NCBI RefSeq assembly: GCF_003217475.1
Contig: NZ_QJSP01000015.1
Location: 1-64,000, forward strand
DNA from: Williamsia limnetica
Lineage (GTDB): Bacteria; Actinomycetota; Actinomycetes; Mycobacteriales; Mycobacteriaceae
Direction: 5' to 3'
Length of the DNA: 64,000 nt
Numbering within the stretch: the stretch's first letter is position 1; each line of letters opens with the position of its first letter. The translations under genes and the position numbers were made by a program. The notes under the pieces are model-generated. The model saw nothing but the letters and a program-made list of their open reading frames with translations, made no database searches and was not told the DNA's origin. Positions 63,136 through 64,000 of this stretch are shown here, in pieces.

Positions 63136-63879
63136 TCAGTGTTCTCCAGTCCCGTTCTTGCTGCGGACCAGGCGTTTCGGTAATTTTCCGACGAGTTCGC
63201 CGAGCGGGGTGACGGCGACGCTGAGCGTCTCAGCGGCGTCATTGAGTTCGTCCACCGTCGACTGCAGTTTCTCGATGCTCGGAGCCAGTTGGCCGATCAT
63301 CTCGACCAGATCCGAGAGGCGGTCTATGGGGCCGCCGGGCGCGATGACACGCTCCAGCGCGCCGTTGTCGCCCACGAGTTGTTCGAGCAGACCCTCGTCC
63401 GCGGTGAGACGGTCCAAGAACCCTTCGTCCTCGGACAGCCGGTCCAGCAGCCCTCCGGGTGTCGTGAGCTTGGCCAGGACCCCGTCTTCGGCGAGCATCC
63501 GGTCGACAGGTCCGTGCCGGGAGAGCAGGCGATCGAGTGGACCGCCCGCCTCGGTCATCTGATCGAGCACTCCATCGTCGGCCAGTACGCGCTCGACCAG
63601 CCCGTCTTCGGCGAGCAACCGATCGAGTGGACCGCCGCGGGCCAGGATCCGACCCAGCGAACGGTCCTCCTCCAGCAGCTCGCCGAGCTGATTCAGCAAC
63701 TGCAGAGGGCTCCGGAAGGCCGGACTGTCCCGCAAACCCATCGCCGCGGATATCTCGTAGTGCACGTTCTCGACGGCGACACGGCTCAGGGCCACGCTCG
63801 CCTCGACGGCCGACAGTGCTGCCCCCGCTGCCGCGAACCCCAGCCGAGTTGGGATCTCGATCACCAATTTGGCATCCAT
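63136..63879 (-). CDS. Protein with eleven 10-residue repeats
   Basis: 247 residues, function unknown. Residues 74-183 are eleven units of exactly ten residues with consensus (P/L)LDRLLAEDG: for example PLDRLLAEDG, LVERVLADDG, PVDRMLAEDG, FLDRLTADEG. Gly ends each unit and Asp or Glu-Arg sits at positions 3-4. The N-terminal 70 residues are helical without a clear signal peptide, and the C-terminal 55 include a coiled-coil-like SIEKLQSTVDELNDAAETL. Similar proteins occur in mycobacteria as hypothetical proteins as far as I recall. It may be structural or polymer-bound. It is convergent with the acyltransferase gene. Confidence 0.8.
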   Translation of the reverse strand: MDAKLVIEIPTRLGFAAAGAALSAVEASVALSRVAVENVHYEISAAMGLRDSPAFRSPLQLLNQLGELLEEDRSLGRILARGGPLDRLLAEDGLVERVLADDGVLDQMTEAGGPLDRLLSRHGPVDRMLAEDGVLAKLTTPGGLLDRLSEDEGFLDRLTADEGLLEQLVGDNGALERVIAPGGPIDRLSDLVEMIGQLAPSIEKLQSTVDELNDAAETLSVAVTPLGELVGKLPKRLVRSKNGTGEH

Positions 63880-63918
63880 GACCTCAGCCTAGGGCGTTGC
63901 CGTGACCCCCGGGTACAT

Positions 63919-64000
63919 TCACCCGGCTTTGGCCTTGGCGGCGGCTTTCTGTTGCTTCTTGAACTCGCGCACTTCTTGCAAGGTGGCGTTGTCGACAACG
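63919..64000 (-). CDS. C-terminal end of an unidentified gene
   Basis: The last 26 codons of a minus-strand gene whose start lies beyond the window. It ends VVDNATLQEVREFKKQQ then KAAAKAKAG and a TGA stop at 63921-63919. The Lys/Ala-rich tail gives no family. The gap to the repeat protein gene is about 40 bases on the same strand, so they may form an operon. Confidence 0.55.
   Translation of the reverse strand, partial: VVDNATLQEVREFKKQQKAAAKAKAG

Noticed and set aside
1-64000. Mobile elements, CRISPR arrays, tRNA or rRNA genes
   Set aside because: No transposase or integrase, no regularly spaced direct repeats with spacers and no tRNA-like cloverleaf was recognised; the only tandem arrays are the 16-bp repeats at 61688 and the coding repeats at 63136.

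Overview
The window is high-GC, densely coded DNA from an actinobacterium, most likely a Gordonia/Rhodococcus-type member of the Mycobacteriales. This is inferred from codon use, a 13E12-type DUF222/HNH gene, an Rv1733c-like membrane protein, a WS/DGAT-like acyltransferase and a LuxR-type benzoate regulator as in Corynebacterium. It reads as a chromosomal island of aromatic and sugar-acid catabolism. No insertion sequence, phage gene, CRISPR array, tRNA or rRNA was seen.

Left part (1-9050): after the start of a divergent DoxX gene comes a benzoate module: benK-type permease, benA and benB dioxygenase subunits, then one 902-residue protein joining the BenC reductase, a GntR-type FCD ligand-binding domain and the BenD diol dehydrogenase. 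A large ATP-binding LuxR (LAL) regulator, probably BenR, follows. A near-identical 24-bp element precedes benK and benA. The product would be catechol; no catechol dioxygenase gene lies in the window.

Middle-left (10308-31209): an indole-3-acetic acid (iac) locus. IacA, IacB, IacE, IacH, IacG, IacC, IacD and IacF counterparts are recognisable, with a SnoaL-like protein that may be IacI. With them sit a flavin amine oxidase and an aldehyde dehydrogenase (suggesting tryptamine -> indoleacetaldehyde -> IAA), a PAS histidine kinase, a FixJ-type response regulator, a DHA2 transporter with an HxlR regulator, and a DUF485/SSS symporter pair whose symporter gene is frameshifted. Five promoters of this locus share a TAAGGATTT-like site. 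Benzoate and IAA routes both converge on catechol.

Middle (31236-45784): GH43 glycosidase, HSL-type esterase, a SugE/Gdx exporter preceded by what looks like a guanidine-III riboswitch, a TetR/SDR pair with two identical operators, an Old Yellow Enzyme, a cupin, a CstA/YbdD pair, a NarL-type two-component system and a 13E12-type gene with a LexA-box-like site.

Right part (45987-61426): an aldarate (glucarate/galactarate-type) locus. One strand carries an eight-gene run: solute-binding protein, two permeases and two ATPases of the peptide/nickel ABC class, a TauE/SafE permease, glucarate dehydratase and a 2-hydroxyacid dehydrogenase. The other group holds a second GudD-like enolase, KdgD and ketoglutarate-semialdehyde dehydrogenase with a LysR regulator, which completes a route to 2-oxoglutarate. 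The window ends with a WS/DGAT-like protein preceded by four 16-bp tandem repeats, a protein made of eleven 10-residue repeats, and the end of an unidentified gene.
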